Source: Desulfopila aestuarii DSM 18488
GTDB taxonomy: Bacteria > Desulfobacterota > Desulfobulbia > Desulfobulbales > Desulfocapsaceae
NCBI RefSeq assembly: GCF_900143695.1
Contig: NZ_FRFE01000021.1
Coordinates: forward strand, 32,776 to 96,775
Length of the DNA: 64,000 nt
Direction: 5' to 3'
The stretch's first letter is position 1; each line of letters begins with the position of its first letter. This document shows positions 37,410 through 44,749 of the stretch, in pieces. The notes beneath the pieces are model-generated. The model worked only from the letters and a program-made list of their open reading frames with translations, searched no databases and was not told the origin of the DNA. The translations under genes were made by a program, and so were the position numbers.

Positions 37410-37805
37410 TTGATTGGAACGGGACGAATAGAGGAGGTTGTAATTCTTTTTCTGGTAAGTTTTTCTCAATCCGCAACTTTTGCATATTCATCCGATGTGA
37501 ATGATAGTTGCTACACCGCCGCGCTGCAGTGGATTAGAACAATTGAAACTGAAAAGAAAGATGTTTTAGAAAAACATGCGTTGTCAGGATGTGCATTTTC
37601 AAAAAAATGGATAGAGAGATACAATGGAACAAGTGAAGCGAGTAGAGAGAGCTTGTGTACAGATCTTGTTTTGATATGGACTCATAAAGAATGCATGTAT
37701 TTCAGAGATTCTGTCAGCCCAGAAGCATATGACCCATGTAAAACATGGTCACGGGAGATGTATACACGATGTATGGAATATGAGGATGAATGGTTTGGGG
37801 AATGA
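37410..37805 (+). CDS. Small secreted Cys-rich protein, unknown
   Basis: 131 residues. A signal peptide is likely (hydrophobic VVILFLVSFSQSATFA, cleavage before YSS). The mature part has six Cys (in SCYTAAL, SGCAF, LCTDL, KECMYF, DPCKTW, TRCMEY), an even number that fits three disulfides in the periplasm or outside. The start shown is TTG with AGAGG upstream; GAGGAGG lies inside the frame and could point to a later non-canonical start. No family was recognised. Confidence 0.6.
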   Translation: MIGTGRIEEVVILFLVSFSQSATFAYSSDVNDSCYTAALQWIRTIETEKKDVLEKHALSGCAFSKKWIERYNGTSEASRESLCTDLVLIWTHKECMYFRDSVSPEAYDPCKTWSREMYTRCMEYEDEWFGE

Positions 37806-37938
37806 AATTATCCAAATAGCCGGCATAGTTATACGACCGAATGACAATATATTGAATATAACATAATCAAATATCTCAAAGGCTTCGCTGGGACTCGATT
37901 GTTAAACTGACGTAGTATCCAAGGATAAGGAATTTCAA

Positions 37939-38280
37939 ATGAGTGATCTCCCAAATTGTATAAAATGTAGTTCCGAGTACACATATGATGATGGCACCAT
38001 GTATGTTTGCCCCGAGTGTGGGCATGAATGGTCAAAAGAAATAACCGATACGGATGAGAGCGAGGCGAAGGTCATAACCGATGCAAACGGGAATATGCTC
38101 CAGGATGGTGATACTATTACAGTGATGAAAAACCTGAAAGTGAAGGGTTCATCACTCGTGGTAAAAGTAGGGACCAAGGTGAAAAACATCCGACTGGTAG
38201 ACGGAGATCATAATATAGACTGTAAAATTGATGGTATAGGTGCAATGAAGCTCAAATCTGAGTTTGTGAAAAAAGTGTAA
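37939..38280 (+). CDS. PhnA/YjdM-like zinc-ribbon protein
   Basis: 113 residues. The N-terminal zinc ribbon is [20 protein letters not shown] followed by CGHEW; the C-terminal barrel is [20 protein letters not shown] then [13 protein letters not shown]. This is the standard layout of PhnA-type proteins, named from a phosphonate operon but of unproven function. It stands alone with AAGGA before the ATG. Confidence 0.92.
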   Translation: MSDLPNCIKCSSEYTYDDGTMYVCPECGHEWSKEITDTDESEAKVITDANGNMLQDGDTITVMKNLKVKGSSLVVKVGTKVKNIRLVDGDHNIDCKIDGIGAMKLKSEFVKKV

Positions 38281-38388
38281 CACCGTATCAAGCGAAAATT
38301 GTCCTGAATTTTTTCGAAGCGTTAGGCTTTATCTCCATATGATTTACTGGTCGTCAAAGCGACTATAACTATTGCTCATGAGTTCGAT

Positions 38389-38694
38389 ATGATACACGTT
38401 ATTGCTGCAATTCACGTTCGTGAAGGTCGAATGGCCGACTTCCTTGAAATCTTCAAAGCCAATGTTCCACTCGTTCTTCAGGAGAAAGGGTGCAGGGAAT
38501 ATGTACCTACCATCGATATGGGGTCTGGTTTTGCAGCGCAGAAACTGGATGGCAATGTTGTGACAGTAATAGAAAAGTGGGATAGTCTTGAAGACCTTCA
38601 GGCTCATATGAAAGTGGCGCATATGGTCAGCTACCACGAAAAAACACGTGATATTGTCGAAAACGTCAATCTTAAGGTACTGACTGCAGCCTAG
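38389..38694 (+). CDS. Antibiotic-biosynthesis-monooxygenase (ABM) fold protein
   Basis: 101 residues of the dimeric alpha/beta barrel, YgiN-like family. Typical features are MIHVIAAIHVREGRMADFLE, EKGCREYVPTIDM and VTVIEKWDSLEDLQAHMKVA. Members may be quinol monooxygenases or quinone-handling proteins. A second ABM-fold gene lies at 54487 within the propionate series, but the two are only distantly alike. Confidence 0.88.
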   Translation: MIHVIAAIHVREGRMADFLEIFKANVPLVLQEKGCREYVPTIDMGSGFAAQKLDGNVVTVIEKWDSLEDLQAHMKVAHMVSYHEKTRDIVENVNLKVLTAA

Positions 38695-38997
38695 TACAGG
38701 AAAACCGCCTGTCCGCACCGAGAAACCAGATGTGGTGGTTCTCCTTGGTATTAGGGCAGCAGTGCCAACCCTACCAATTTCGTTGGCTTTTGGTTCTTAA
38801 CGGTATACCATGTTCGTATGTTTGATCTCACCCTGATCGAGTGTTTTGGGTTGGGAACGCAATAGAATACGATTTATGGTGTATACGTGTTGTACGTTAC
38901 TTGATAAGCTGTTCGATGTCATGAATTCGCTGCGAAATAACGATCTATCGTCGAAGATGCTGTCACGATTCCAGGGGGCCAGTCTGCCGGAGTTGCT
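38695..38997. other. 303-base gap
   Basis: Contains a weak hairpin (GAGAAACCA with TGGTTCTC, near 38719-38742) that may end the ABM transcript. Toward its right end an open plus-strand frame without a standard start leads into the small gene at 38998. Confidence 0.4.
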
Positions 38998-39207
38998 ATG
39001 CTGAGAATAACGAGATCAACCAGATTCTGTCCAGCAATTGAGGCTGAGGTTGCTGTCGATTGCCAATGTGTTGAGGTCAATGGTAAGAAGGTAGGGCCGG
39101 ATCGGGTTCTCTGTTGCAACTCGAAGCACATATGTAAGCTCGTCTATGAGGATGAAAAACTTACCATCAAACTCAATTGGGAGAGATGTGTGTTGAACCA
39201 GATGTGA
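38998..39207 (+). CDS. Possible small Cys-containing protein, perhaps a gene remnant
   Basis: 69 residues with AVDCQCVEVNGKKVGPDRVL then CCNSKHICKL. GGAG lies 6 bases before the ATG. The same frame stays open for about 60 bases upstream with protein-like sequence (EDAVTIPGGQSAGVA) but no ATG, GTG or TTG. So this may be either a short gene or a decayed one. Not recognised. Confidence 0.35.
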   Translation: MLRITRSTRFCPAIEAEVAVDCQCVEVNGKKVGPDRVLCCNSKHICKLVYEDEKLTIKLNWERCVLNQM

Positions 39208-39317
39208 ATTGCTCGAGAAGATCAATTCTTTTCGTGACACTGTCCCGCCCTGCCAACTGAAACAGGCACTGCATCAAAGTCGTGCCACTTCCATCTTCTT
39301 TTTCGGGGAAATCGCCT

Positions 39318-39707
39318 ATGGAAACCAGTCAGACAGAGCTGTTGTTCTTGGATGTGGCAACGTATTGTGTTTTTGCATTCTTTTGCTGCCTGGCATTTAT
39401 GGTCTGGTATCTCAGGAGAAATATTGACGAAGAACTCAAGGAAAAGATCCAGAACGTGATCTGGCTGGAAAATATTTTCTACTTCCGAGATTTTACACGC
39501 AAGAGGTTCGGCCGGACACATTTCGCGTATCATCTTGCCATCATCTTTCTCGTTGCGCTCCTCTCCATTTTCAGTCTCAACATTTTCCAACAGTTTAAAG
39601 ATATTGAGCCGATTTTTAAGTATTCGCTTGCTGCTGCGGTGGTGGTGATCATTGGTCTGGTGGTGGGTCTTGTCTACCGTCTGTCAAACAAGCAATACTA
39701 TGAATGA
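39318..39707 (+). CDS. Small membrane protein, unknown
   Basis: The start at 39318 (METSQTELLFLD) has GGGGAA 7 bases upstream; an in-frame ATG at 39282 is less well placed. About 129 residues with three hydrophobic segments: residues 11-30 (TYCVFAFFCCLAFMVWYL region), 71-92 (LAIIFLVALLSIFSLNIF) and 100-122 (YSLAAAVVVIIGLVVGLVY). A charged cytoplasmic stretch lies between the first two. No family recognised. It heads a same-strand series up to 42991. Confidence 0.6.
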   Translation: METSQTELLFLDVATYCVFAFFCCLAFMVWYLRRNIDEELKEKIQNVIWLENIFYFRDFTRKRFGRTHFAYHLAIIFLVALLSIFSLNIFQQFKDIEPIFKYSLAAAVVVIIGLVVGLVYRLSNKQYYE

Positions 39708-39851
39708 TTTGCCACGGACGCAGTAGTTGTCGCATTACCAAATCCCTGCGATGTGGTAGTCTGTTGTCGCCTGGGGATGTTCTGCATTTCCAGGGGCGGT
39801 GGTTTGGTAGAAGTCCGATATTATATCTGTTTGGGTTGCAGGAGAATTTTC

Positions 39852-40505
39852 ATGAAAGTATTGGGAGTGTCAGGTTCGCCCATAAAAAACAGTAGCACTG
39901 ATAAAGCATTACGTCATGCGCTTGATGCCACGGGACTTGAGACAGAGTTCGTTAAGCTCAAGGACTATACGGTTGCCCCATGCCAGGCATGTCTGGGCTG
40001 TGTGGAAACCAACACCTGCGTAATACAAGACGATGGTATCATGCTGGCGGAAAAGGCCAAAGAGGCGGATGCGCTCATCATAGGCGGGTTTACCCCCTAC
40101 TCGTCGCTTGATGCGAGAACGAAAGCCTTTATCGAGCGTCTGTATCCGCTTCGCCATACCCACGGTTTCATGGCCGGAAAACCTGGTGGCGCAATCATTA
40201 CCTGTGCCGTTCCCCACGGAGCAGATATGTTGCCGCCGGCGTTTGATTTTGGCAGCAACGCCATCCGCTTCTACATGATGGAAGAGGGGATGGAGTTTCT
40301 TGGCGCGGTGCGAGTTGAAGGTAATGTTCCCTGTATAAAATGTGGTCATGGTGATGAGTGCAAGATGACCGGTATCACCATGCTCTATGGATCGGGTTCC
40401 ACTGTCGAGTCGGTTGGCGTGCAGTGTTTTGAGGAGCAACCTGCGGCGATGCAGGCGGCAGTGGAGCTTGGGAAAGCAATAGCTGCTAAACTGGACAAAA
40501 AGTGA
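39852..40505 (+). CDS. Flavodoxin-fold iron-sulfur flavoprotein / NADPH-dependent FMN reductase family
   Basis: The start at 39852 has AGGAG 7 bases upstream. MKVLGVSGSPIKNSSTDKAL is the phosphate-binding loop for FMN. CQACLGCVETNTC is the compact Cys motif seen in Isf-type proteins that carry a 4Fe-4S cluster next to FMN. A second Cys set (CIKCGHGDEC) near residues 160-170 is unusual and might bind metal. Isf proteins carry electrons to oxygen or peroxide in anaerobes. 217 residues. Confidence 0.82.
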   Translation: MKVLGVSGSPIKNSSTDKALRHALDATGLETEFVKLKDYTVAPCQACLGCVETNTCVIQDDGIMLAEKAKEADALIIGGFTPYSSLDARTKAFIERLYPLRHTHGFMAGKPGGAIITCAVPHGADMLPPAFDFGSNAIRFYMMEEGMEFLGAVRVEGNVPCIKCGHGDECKMTGITMLYGSGSTVESVGVQCFEEQPAAMQAAVELGKAIAAKLDKK

Positions 40506-40544
40506 AGTGTTCAGGTCAGGGGCGCAGGGGTAAAGGGGGGAGCG

Positions 40545-41243
40545 ATGCGGGTGCATTATCTGCAGCATGTTGCCTTTGAGGGGCTTGGCAGTATTGCGTC
40601 GTGGTGTAATTCTGCCGGCTGGGAGGTAAGCTGCACAAAGTTGTTTGCCGGTGATAATCTGCCGCTGCCGGGAGGGATTGATCTGCTGGTGGTCCTGGGT
40701 GGACCGATGAGTGTTAACGACGAGGAAGAGTTCCCGTGGCTGGTGGCGGAAAAGCGATTTGTTGGCGAGGTTATTGCGAGTGGTAAGCCTGTGCTGGGGA
40801 TCTGTTTAGGCGCACAGCTGATTGCCAATGTGCTTGGGGCACGGGTTTACCCCAATGCAGAAAAGGAGATCGGTTGGTTTCCGGTGTATGGCGTGAGCAC
40901 TCAAAATACAAATGTTTTTCCGTTTCCGTCGTCAGTCGAGGCGTTCCATTGGCATGGTGAGACTTTCGATCTACCAGCCGGGGCTGTTCAGATAGCACGT
41001 AGTGAGGGCTGTGCCCATCAAGCCTTTCAGTATGGGCCCTCGGTTATCGGCCTGCAGTTTCACCTGGAGACAACCCCGGAGTCGGCCATGGCGCTGGTGG
41101 AGCATTGTCGGAACGAATTGGTTGAAGCCCGATACGTTCAGAGCGAACAGAGAATTCTGGCTGCGGAATCCGGGTGCTTCCTGGTTATTCATCGTTTGAT
41201 GGGTGACATTCTCTCCTATTTAGGGCAAACTGCAGCTGTTTGA
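40545..41243 (+). CDS. Class I glutamine amidotransferase (GMP-synthase-like)
   Basis: Stand-alone triad amidotransferase. The nucleophile Cys is in LGICLGAQLIANVLGARVY; the His-Glu pair is in GLQFHLETTPESA. 232 residues. No synthetase domain follows, so this is not GuaA; such proteins act as gamma-glutamyl hydrolases or amidotransferases on unknown substrates. It lies 40 bases after the flavoprotein gene, with GGGAG before the ATG. Confidence 0.88.
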   Translation: MRVHYLQHVAFEGLGSIASWCNSAGWEVSCTKLFAGDNLPLPGGIDLLVVLGGPMSVNDEEEFPWLVAEKRFVGEVIASGKPVLGICLGAQLIANVLGARVYPNAEKEIGWFPVYGVSTQNTNVFPFPSSVEAFHWHGETFDLPAGAVQIARSEGCAHQAFQYGPSVIGLQFHLETTPESAMALVEHCRNELVEARYVQSEQRILAAESGCFLVIHRLMGDILSYLGQTAAV

Positions 41244-41310
41244 GAGGTCCGTCGGTTTGAATGTTTAGCGGTCCAGGACCGGTAAAAAATGTATTTTGGG
41301 GTGTAAGGCC

Positions 41311-42501
41311 ATGGCAAATCTCAAGACTGACCAGGCGGTGGGAAGTTATTTTGCCTCTGCCAAACGTGCAGGCAGCGGCGAATTGCAGATCGATATCGAT
41401 ATTGTCAGTAACAACCCAGTGATATCTGGGTTGCTTACCAGTATCGGTGGCTTGATTGCGGTGTTGAACGAAGATCGGCAGATAGTTTCGCTGAACACCT
41501 CATTTTTGGAAATGCTGGGTATCCAGGATGGCGCGAAGGTGCTTGGGTTGCGTCCGGGTGAGGCTGTTGACTGTATCCATGCCAACGAGGAACCCGGTGG
41601 TTGCGGTACGAGTCGGTACTGTTCGACATGCGGAGCAGCCATAGCTATAGTTACATGTCTTGAAACTGCAGCTGCCGTGGAACGGAAATGTGCTCTTACC
41701 GCCTTTAAAAATGGCAAAGAGGTGCAACTGGCTCTCCAGGTGCGGGCAAATCCTATCCGGCTGAATGGCAAAATGTATGTACTGCTCTTTCTTCAGGATA
41801 TAACACTTCAGGAACAACGGGCCGCTCTGGAACGGACATTCTTTCATGATATCAATAATATGTTGAGCATGATGGTGCAAGCTAGTGAGTTGCTTGTTGA
41901 TGAAAATCCTTCCACCCTGTCCTCGGCGATTTTCGATGCGTCTCTCCGGCTTTCTAATGAAGTGGCTATGCAGAAATGTCTTTTTGAAGAAGAAGCAAGC
42001 TTTTATACGCCCATCTGGCACGATTGCGATGCCGGCCAGATCCTGCAGGAGTTACGTGTCTTCTTCGCAAGCCATAAGGCTGGGAAGGGACGGTTTCTGC
42101 AGTTTCCCGACAGCTATCAGCATCTCCGTATAAAAACAGACGGTTCCTCGCTCTTTAGGGTACTGCTGAACATGATCGTCAATGCGCTTGAGGCAACACC
42201 GGAAGGCGGGACGGTCAAGGTGTGGGTGGAAGAGCAGGAGGCGCCTGTTTTCTGCGTGTGGAATGATGCGGTTATCCCACAGGAGGTCGCGCTCCGAATA
42301 TTTCAACGCAGTTTTAGCACCAAGGGTCAGGCCGGGCGGGGGATTGGTACCTACTCCATGAAACTCTTCGGAGAAAAAATTCTTGGTGGCAAGGTCTCCT
42401 TTACCTCACGAAGCGGTGAGGGGACAACCTTTCGGTTTATGCATCCCGCAACTGTCGTAAATTCCGAAGATGTTGATAAGCAGGTAGAGCCTGTCCAGTG
42501 A
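41311..42501 (+). CDS. Orphan PAS-domain histidine kinase with a Cys-rich PAS insert
   Basis: Cytoplasmic kinase without membrane segments. Residues 40-165 form a PAS domain with Cys residues in VDCIHANEEPGGCGTSRYC and STCGAA, which could bind a metal or cluster. The phosphoacceptor region is FFHDINNMLSMMVQ (about residues 185-200). The ATPase domain has LFRVLLNMIVNALEATPEGG (N box) and GRGIGTYSMKLFGE (G box). The ATG at 41311 follows GTAAGG; a TTG 15 bases upstream is also in frame. No response regulator gene is next to it. Confidence 0.85.
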   Translation: MANLKTDQAVGSYFASAKRAGSGELQIDIDIVSNNPVISGLLTSIGGLIAVLNEDRQIVSLNTSFLEMLGIQDGAKVLGLRPGEAVDCIHANEEPGGCGTSRYCSTCGAAIAIVTCLETAAAVERKCALTAFKNGKEVQLALQVRANPIRLNGKMYVLLFLQDITLQEQRAALERTFFHDINNMLSMMVQASELLVDENPSTLSSAIFDASLRLSNEVAMQKCLFEEEASFYTPIWHDCDAGQILQELRVFFASHKAGKGRFLQFPDSYQHLRIKTDGSSLFRVLLNMIVNALEATPEGGTVKVWVEEQEAPVFCVWNDAVIPQEVALRIFQRSFSTKGQAGRGIGTYSMKLFGEKILGGKVSFTSRSGEGTTFRFMHPATVVNSEDVDKQVEPVQ

Positions 42502-42559
42502 ATTCTTCAAGGTTTCCACAAGTTGATCAGTAATCAATATGAGAGAAAAGGCGTAGATA

Positions 42560-42991
42560 ATGAGTAAGAAGGTCGAACAAATATTGCAGAAGATTCATTT
42601 CGTTGAAAGGGATATCGAGCTGCACAAAAATATTTTGATGTCCATCCCGAAAGATCAGGAAAAAGAGATGGAGCGGGTCATCGGTGAGATTATCAGAATG
42701 AAGGAGCGGGTGGCTGAGTTGAAAGGTTCTATCGCTGAGGTCGATCCCGAGGTGCATGCGCAGGTGTTGCGACTTGAGGAAGGCACAAAAAAATTCAAAG
42801 ATCTTGCTCAGGAGAAAGATTTCCGACAGGTCTACACCCTTGATCAATTGGGTGAATGTGTGATTAATCTGGTGGATGGCTCGCAGATCGAATGTCTGGT
42901 AAAAGCACTTGACGCACGCGGCGGCTGGGCAGGATTGACCCATGATGGCGAGGTGGTTGAATACGGACCTGAAGAGGTGATGGAAATGTGA
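42560..42991 (+). CDS. Coiled-coil protein, unknown
   Basis: 143 residues. Residues 1-85 are highly charged and heptad-like, predicted as a long coiled coil (QKIHFVERDIELHKNIL, EMERVIGEIIRMKERVAELK). The last 50 residues look beta-rich (GECVINLVDGSQIECLV, GLTHDGEVVEYGPEE). It starts 58 bases after the orphan kinase gene on the same strand and is followed by a good terminator, so it is probably the last gene of that series. Not recognised. Confidence 0.65.
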   Translation: MSKKVEQILQKIHFVERDIELHKNILMSIPKDQEKEMERVIGEIIRMKERVAELKGSIAEVDPEVHAQVLRLEEGTKKFKDLAQEKDFRQVYTLDQLGECVINLVDGSQIECLVKALDARGGWAGLTHDGEVVEYGPEEVMEM

Positions 42992-43034
42992 CTTCGTCGC
43001 GGGGAGCAAACTGAGCAGGCACGAAGCAGTGAAG

Positions 43035-43076
43035 CGGCTGCATTACCACAAAAAGGTGGTGATGCGGCCGTTATTG
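43035..43076 (+). terminator. Intrinsic terminator after the coiled-coil gene
   Basis: CGGCTGCATTACCAC pairs along all 15 positions (with two G-U pairs) with GTGGTGATGCGGCCG around a 6-base loop, followed by TTATTGTTT. Confidence 0.8.
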
Positions 43077-43100
43077 TTTGCAGAGGAGGAGGGCTCCCTT

Positions 43101-43274
43101 CTACAGTCCCATAGCCTTTTCAAGGCTTTGTATCTCTTGCTTTATTCGTTCTTTCTCTTCTACTGAAAGACCCGGTCGCTGTAATGAACGCTGTAGTCCG
43201 GCGAGGATCATTTCTTCTCTGTACTCGTTGCATGTGTACCGCGGTTTGTTGTTGTCTGCTGGTGGTGTTGTCAT
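43101..43274 (-). CDS. Small conserved-type hypothetical protein, 57 residues
   Basis: From the ATG at 43274 the product is MTTPPADNNKPRYTCNEYRE followed by EMILAGLQRSLQRP and a charged helix (SVEEKERIKQEIQSLEKAMG). The TCNEYREEM pattern and the Glu/Arg-rich helix resemble short proteins common in Desulfobacterota, recalled without any search. An in-frame ATG 72 bases upstream gives a less natural N-terminus. Function unknown. Confidence 0.6.
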   Translation of the reverse strand: MTTPPADNNKPRYTCNEYREEMILAGLQRSLQRPGLSVEEKERIKQEIQSLEKAMGL

Positions 43275-43443
43275 GCGTTCCAGGTTGTGTGAGTGGTGAG
43301 GCAATTGGTTGCTGCGAGAAAGCCCATATATTGCTGAGTGCGTCAATCATGAACAGGTCAGGCGCAGTATACCCATAAGATGAGTATGAGATCAAGGGCG
43401 AGAACGTACCCAGGTGTGGTGAGGGAGATGTGTTGGTGAGGTT

Positions 43444-43545
43444 TATCCTGTCTGACGGCTGGGGCCGGAGCTGTGGTTGGGTGGACAGGCGTAATCGTAG
43501 TGTGGAGCTACGAGTTCCGGCCCTGGTCATTCCGCCGACAGGATA
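43444..43545. repeat. Nested inverted-repeat element of about 100 bases
   Basis: The outer arms TATCCTGTC (43444-43452) and GACAGGATA (43537-43545) match exactly. The inner arms GGGCCGGA (43462-43469) and TCCGGCCC (43516-43523) also match exactly. It is followed at once by another hairpin. It could be a structured RNA or a small non-autonomous mobile repeat. Confidence 0.5.
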
Positions 43546-43560
43546 GGTGTAAATGCAGGT

Positions 43561-43596
43561 GCAGGAAGTCGGAGTGTGGCTTCTCCGACTTCCTGC
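43561..43596. repeat. Perfect 14-base hairpin
   Basis: GCAGGAAGTCGGAG pairs exactly with CTCCGACTTCCTGC over an 8-base loop. No T run follows on either side, so a simple terminator role is doubtful. Confidence 0.7.
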
Positions 43597-43689
43597 GGAG
43601 GAGCAGCATGGAACCTTTGCAGTCTCGTGAATTTCATCCAGCTAGCAGGCACGGGTGAGTACAAAAGAGTACCATATTCAGGAGACTGA

Positions 43690-43726
43690 GCTGTCGGTCA
43701 CGGCTGCATCCGGCGAGACCGACAGC
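43690..43726 (-). terminator. Possible terminator of the satP transcript
   Basis: GCTGTCGGTC and GACCGACAGC form a 10-base stem 13 bases beyond the satP stop codon. No T run follows on the leftward side. Confidence 0.45.
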
Positions 43727-43738
43727 ACCTTAATTCTA

Positions 43739-44362
43739 TCATCTGGCTTTAGCAGATTGCAATTCACGTTCTTCAATCGGCTTGGGATCGATCCAGGGCT
43801 TGCCAACCGGAAGCACATCGCGACCGAAAATCTGCAGGTAAATAACATGGGCCATCATGTACCAGGCGTTCAGAGCGCAAAGAATAAGAACATACGCGGC
43901 AACCTTGGTCATTGCCGGATAACCGAAATGGGCCAGGTCGAGCAGTATGAAGCCTGCCAGCAGCAGGGTGAAGGTAGAGGCCATGGCGCCATGAATACGC
44001 AGAGAAGCGAACCACATGATGACGGTGTAGAGGGTCCAGACGATCAGGAAATAACCGATGTCGGTGCCCGAGGACTTATAGATGTCAAAATGGTTGAGCA
44101 TGAAAATGATCGCCAATGCAATCCAGAAAGCACCGTATGATACAAATGCGCTGTAGCCGAAGTTGTTGCCGACTTTGAATTCCTGGTAGCCGGCAATCAT
44201 CTGAGCAAGACCGCCGAAGATAAAACCAAGGGCCACGATCGGTCCAACACCGACAAGACCGAGGTTATGGAACTGAAGGATCAGGGTGGTCAGACCGAAA
44301 CCAGCCAGACCGACGACTGCGGGATTTCCCATTACAGGTGCTTTTGCGTCTGCCATGCTCAT
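43739..44362 (-). CDS. satP: Acetate/succinate-type transporter, GPR1/FUN34/YaaH family
   Basis: Six-helix inner-membrane carrier for short carboxylates. The family signature NPAVVGLAGFGLTTL is at residues 12-26. Six hydrophobic segments cover residues 20-180, including GFIFGGLAQMIAGYQEFKVG and HGAMASTFTLLLAGFILLD. The 207-residue length is typical. AGAGGAGA precedes the ATG. It lies downstream of a Cache-kinase/sigma-54 regulator pair and has its own sigma-54 promoter with palindromic upstream sites, so its expression is probably set by that pair. It probably moves acetate, a product of propionate oxidation, or propionate itself. Confidence 0.92.
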   Translation of the reverse strand: MSMADAKAPVMGNPAVVGLAGFGLTTLILQFHNLGLVGVGPIVALGFIFGGLAQMIAGYQEFKVGNNFGYSAFVSYGAFWIALAIIFMLNHFDIYKSSGTDIGYFLIVWTLYTVIMWFASLRIHGAMASTFTLLLAGFILLDLAHFGYPAMTKVAAYVLILCALNAWYMMAHVIYLQIFGRDVLPVGKPWIDPKPIEERELQSAKAR

Positions 44363-44437
44363 TTCTCCTCTCTTGAATTGGTGGTGGGTATCCGCTTAAC
44401 AGTAACGGATGTTTGAATGCCGATTGTAAAATACTTA

Positions 44438-44453
44438 AGCAATTAGAGTGCCA
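44438..44453 (-). promoter_or_regulatory. Sigma-54 promoter of satP
   Basis: On the minus strand the bases read TGGCAC, 5 bases, TTGCT, which matches the -24/-12 consensus (TGGCAC-N5-TTGCW) exactly in key positions and spacing. Transcription would begin about 65 bases before the satP ATG. A sigma-54 activator is encoded just upstream. Confidence 0.85.
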
Positions 44454-44521
44454 TGCATGAGGTACTTTGAAAAATGACGTGGATACAGGGGGAAGGGCAA
44501 AAAAGGCATTATCGTAAAAGT

Positions 44522-44535
44522 ACAACCATTGTTGT
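44522..44535. promoter_or_regulatory. Upstream activator site copy, ACAAC-N4-GTTGT
   Basis: ACAACCATTGTTGT, an interrupted palindrome about 70 bases upstream of the -24 element of satP. It shares its arms with the double site at 44590-44623. Confidence 0.6.
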
Positions 44536-44589
44536 GGATGCGGGCTGGGGAACGAAAAAATATAGGGGTTTTCAGGTATTAAGCGACAT

Positions 44590-44623
44590 TACAACAAAGG
44601 TTGTGATTACAACCTTTGTTGTA
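44590..44623. promoter_or_regulatory. Double upstream activator site upstream of satP
   Basis: Two copies of the same palindrome (ACAACAAAGGTTGT and ACAACCTTTGTTGT) separated by GATT. Together they make a perfect inverted repeat with 15-base arms (44590-44604 and 44609-44623). They lie 137-170 bases upstream of the -24 element, a normal place for sigma-54 activator binding. Confidence 0.7.
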
Positions 44624-44749
44624 GGGGCAACGGATGGTGGGGTCAGAAGGTGTCTTTACTCTTTGAAATTGAATGATCAATCGTTAACAAGGGATCGTGG
44701 TTGGTTGCTGGATTGCTTTGTTGTCACTGCTGAAACTGGTAATCTTTTT

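Larger units (their letters stand above)
43275..43738. other. 464-base gap rich in inverted repeats
   Basis: No gene is supported. It contains a nested imperfect palindrome (43444-43545), a strong hairpin (43561-43596) and a terminator-like stem near the satP end (43690-43726). Several open frames on both strands have no recognisable content. Confidence 0.5.

Noticed and set aside
43655..44140. A 161-residue plus-strand frame opposite satP
   Set aside because: satP on the minus strand has the family signature, six membrane segments and a promoter; the plus-strand frame is polar and unlike any protein.
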